From Methylobacterium sp. (GTDB lineage Bacteria > Pseudomonadota > Alphaproteobacteria > Rhizobiales > Beijerinckiaceae): a DNA stretch of 7,565 nt. Made by a program: the position numbers and the translations under genes. The notes under the pieces were generated by a model. It was not told the origin of the DNA and searched no databases. It saw only the letters and a program-made list of their open reading frames with translations. Shown here piece after piece: positions 6,772 to 7,565 of this stretch; position 1 is the first letter of the stretch, and every line of letters starts with the position of its first letter. Location of the stretch: NCBI GenBank assembly GCA_021154065.1, contig JAJKJG010000176.1, forward strand, positions 1-7,565, in the 5' to 3' direction.

Positions 6772-6818
6772 TCTTACTGAGTCAGAAGGCCGCGTGGTGC
6801 GGGCGCGGGAGCGAGGCA

Positions 6819-6850
6819 TAGGCTCCGAGGGTTAATCGATTCGGAGCTTG
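6819..6850 (+). promoter_or_regulatory. Hairpin masking the transposase ribosome-binding site
   Basis: GCTCCGA (6822-6828) and TCGGAGC (6841-6847) are perfectly complementary around a 12-nt loop; with one A-U and two G-U pairs the RNA stem extends to 10 pairs (6819-6828 with 6841-6850). The Shine-Dalgarno GGAG (6843-6846), 6 nt before the ATG at 6853, is entirely in the 3' arm. Such hairpins are known in IS elements (IS10, IS50, IS200) as a guard against translation of read-through transcripts. Confidence 0.6.
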
Positions 6851-6852
6851 TG

Positions 6853-7565
6853 ATGGACGGCGACGGCGCGGACCGTTTTGGGGCTTTCGTGAACGCCTTG
6901 GCCGAGGTTGTCGGCCACGCGGATCGGGTAAGGCCGCTGAGGGATTACTGCATGGGACTCCTCACCCCGGCGGAGCGCAAGAGCGTCGAGCCGCTCGCGG
7001 CGGTGACCGCTCCCTCACGGGTCTCGGCCCAACACCAGTCGCTGTTGCATTTCGTGGCCCAGTCGGCCTGGTCCGACGCGAGGGTCCTCGCGAAGGTCCT
7101 GGAGCTGACGCTTCCCTCAATTACCGCCAGGGAGCCGGTCGAGGCCTGGATCATCGACGACACGAGCTTTCCAAAGAAGGGCAAGCACTCGGTGGGCGTC
7201 GCTCGGCAGTACTCGGGACAGCTCGGCAAGCAGGACAACTGCCAGGTCGCAGTGTCCCTGTCGCTCGCGAACGCCGGTGCGAGCTTCCCGATCGCCTACA
7301 GGCTCTACCTGCCGAAGGACTGGGCCGCCGATCCGGCCCGCCGGAAAAAGGCGGGTGTGCCCGAGGAGGTGACGTTCAGGACGAAGCCCGAGATCGCACT
7401 CGACCAGATCCGGGCTGCGCTCGAGGCCGGCGCCCCGCCGGGCGTGGTCCTGATGGATGCCGGTTACGGCGCCGACACCAGCCTGCGTTCGGCGCTCGCG
7501 GGGCTCGGTCTTGCTTACGTCGCCGGCGTCCAGCCGCACACCTCCGTGTGGACGCGCGCCAACCC
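6853..7565 (+). CDS. IS701-family DDE transposase, N-terminal 237 residues
   Basis: The frame is open from ATG 6853, with GGAG 6 nt upstream, to the right edge, so the C-terminal part is missing. Motifs typical of IS701 (DDE superfamily endonuclease) are clear: WIIDDTSFPKKGKHSVGVAR (99-118) with the presumed first catalytic Asp102, then GQLGKQDNCQVAVSLS, and VLMDAGYGAD with the presumed second catalytic Asp202. The catalytic Glu would lie beyond the window. Residues 1-95 form the usual N-terminal region (LSPAER-like LTPAERKSVEPLAA at 37-50). No frameshift or stop is visible, so the gene may be functional. It would cut the element out and insert it at YTAR sites. The gene runs in the same direction as the ferredoxin, so read-through transcription from it is likely. 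Confidence 0.9.
   Translation, partial: MDGDGADRFGAFVNALAEVVGHADRVRPLRDYCMGLLTPAERKSVEPLAAVTAPSRVSAQHQSLLHFVAQSAWSDARVLAKVLELTLPSITAREPVEAWIIDDTSFPKKGKHSVGVARQYSGQLGKQDNCQVAVSLSLANAGASFPIAYRLYLPKDWAADPARRKKAGVPEEVTFRTKPEIALDQIRAALEAGAPPGVVLMDAGYGADTSLRSALAGLGLAYVAGVQPHTSVWTRAN

Larger units (their letters stand above)
6772..7565 (+). mobile_element. IS701-family insertion sequence, left part
   Basis: The element is identified by its transposase. The left boundary is set by the TTAG target-like motif (6768-6771) and by the proximity of the ferredoxin stop; the first bases would read TCTTACTGAGTCAG and contain the small palindrome CTGAGTCAG (6777-6785). About 80 bp of leader precede the transposase. 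The right inverted repeat is outside the window, so boundary and completeness are unproven. The body uses codons rare in the neighbouring genes (TTT, TCA, ATT, CCA, GTA, AAA), in keeping with acquired DNA. Confidence 0.65.

Noticed and set aside
6945..7539. Minus-strand open frames inside the transposase region (6945-7238 and 7117-7539)
   Set aside because: They are antisense to the transposase frame, which carries strong IS701 motifs and continues beyond the window.

Overview
The window is very GC-rich and looks like Alphaproteobacteria, most likely order Hyphomicrobiales (Methylobacterium/Bosea/rhizobial relatives). The main reasons are a giant membrane-anchored repeat protein that resembles the polar-growth protein GPR (Agrobacterium) / RgsE (Sinorhizobium), and an alphaproteobacterial FdVI-type [2Fe-2S] ferredoxin. 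These assignments come from reading the sequence by eye; no database search was possible.

Layout. Positions 1-5646 are one minus-strand gene. It starts at an ATG (5646-5644) and stays open to the left edge, giving 1882 codons with the C-terminus missing. The protein has an acidic/proline-rich N-terminal tail, two transmembrane helices, about 1,600 residues without proline that are mostly an 11-residue (hendecad) repeat, and the start of a proline-rich tail. Long open frames on the plus strand over this region are antisense shadows. Positions 5647-5967 are a 321-bp divergent intergenic region with a possible promoter for the giant gene, CtrA-like direct repeats and two inverted repeats. On the plus strand follow a small stand-alone Hpt phosphotransfer protein (5968-6327), a 113-bp gap with competing GC-rich hairpins, and an intact [2Fe-2S] ferredoxin (6441-6761). 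A few bases after the ferredoxin stop, an IS701-family insertion sequence begins. Its transposase (6853 to the right edge) is cut off by the window, and a hairpin covers its ribosome-binding site.

How the parts may work together. By family knowledge the giant protein would act at the inner membrane of the growing pole. The divergent Hpt protein could link a histidine phosphorelay to polarity or the cell cycle. Possible CtrA boxes in the shared promoter region would fit that idea but are unproven. The ferredoxin is an electron carrier with no obvious functional tie to the other genes. The IS element is a later insertion that left the ferredoxin intact but separates it from whatever lay downstream.
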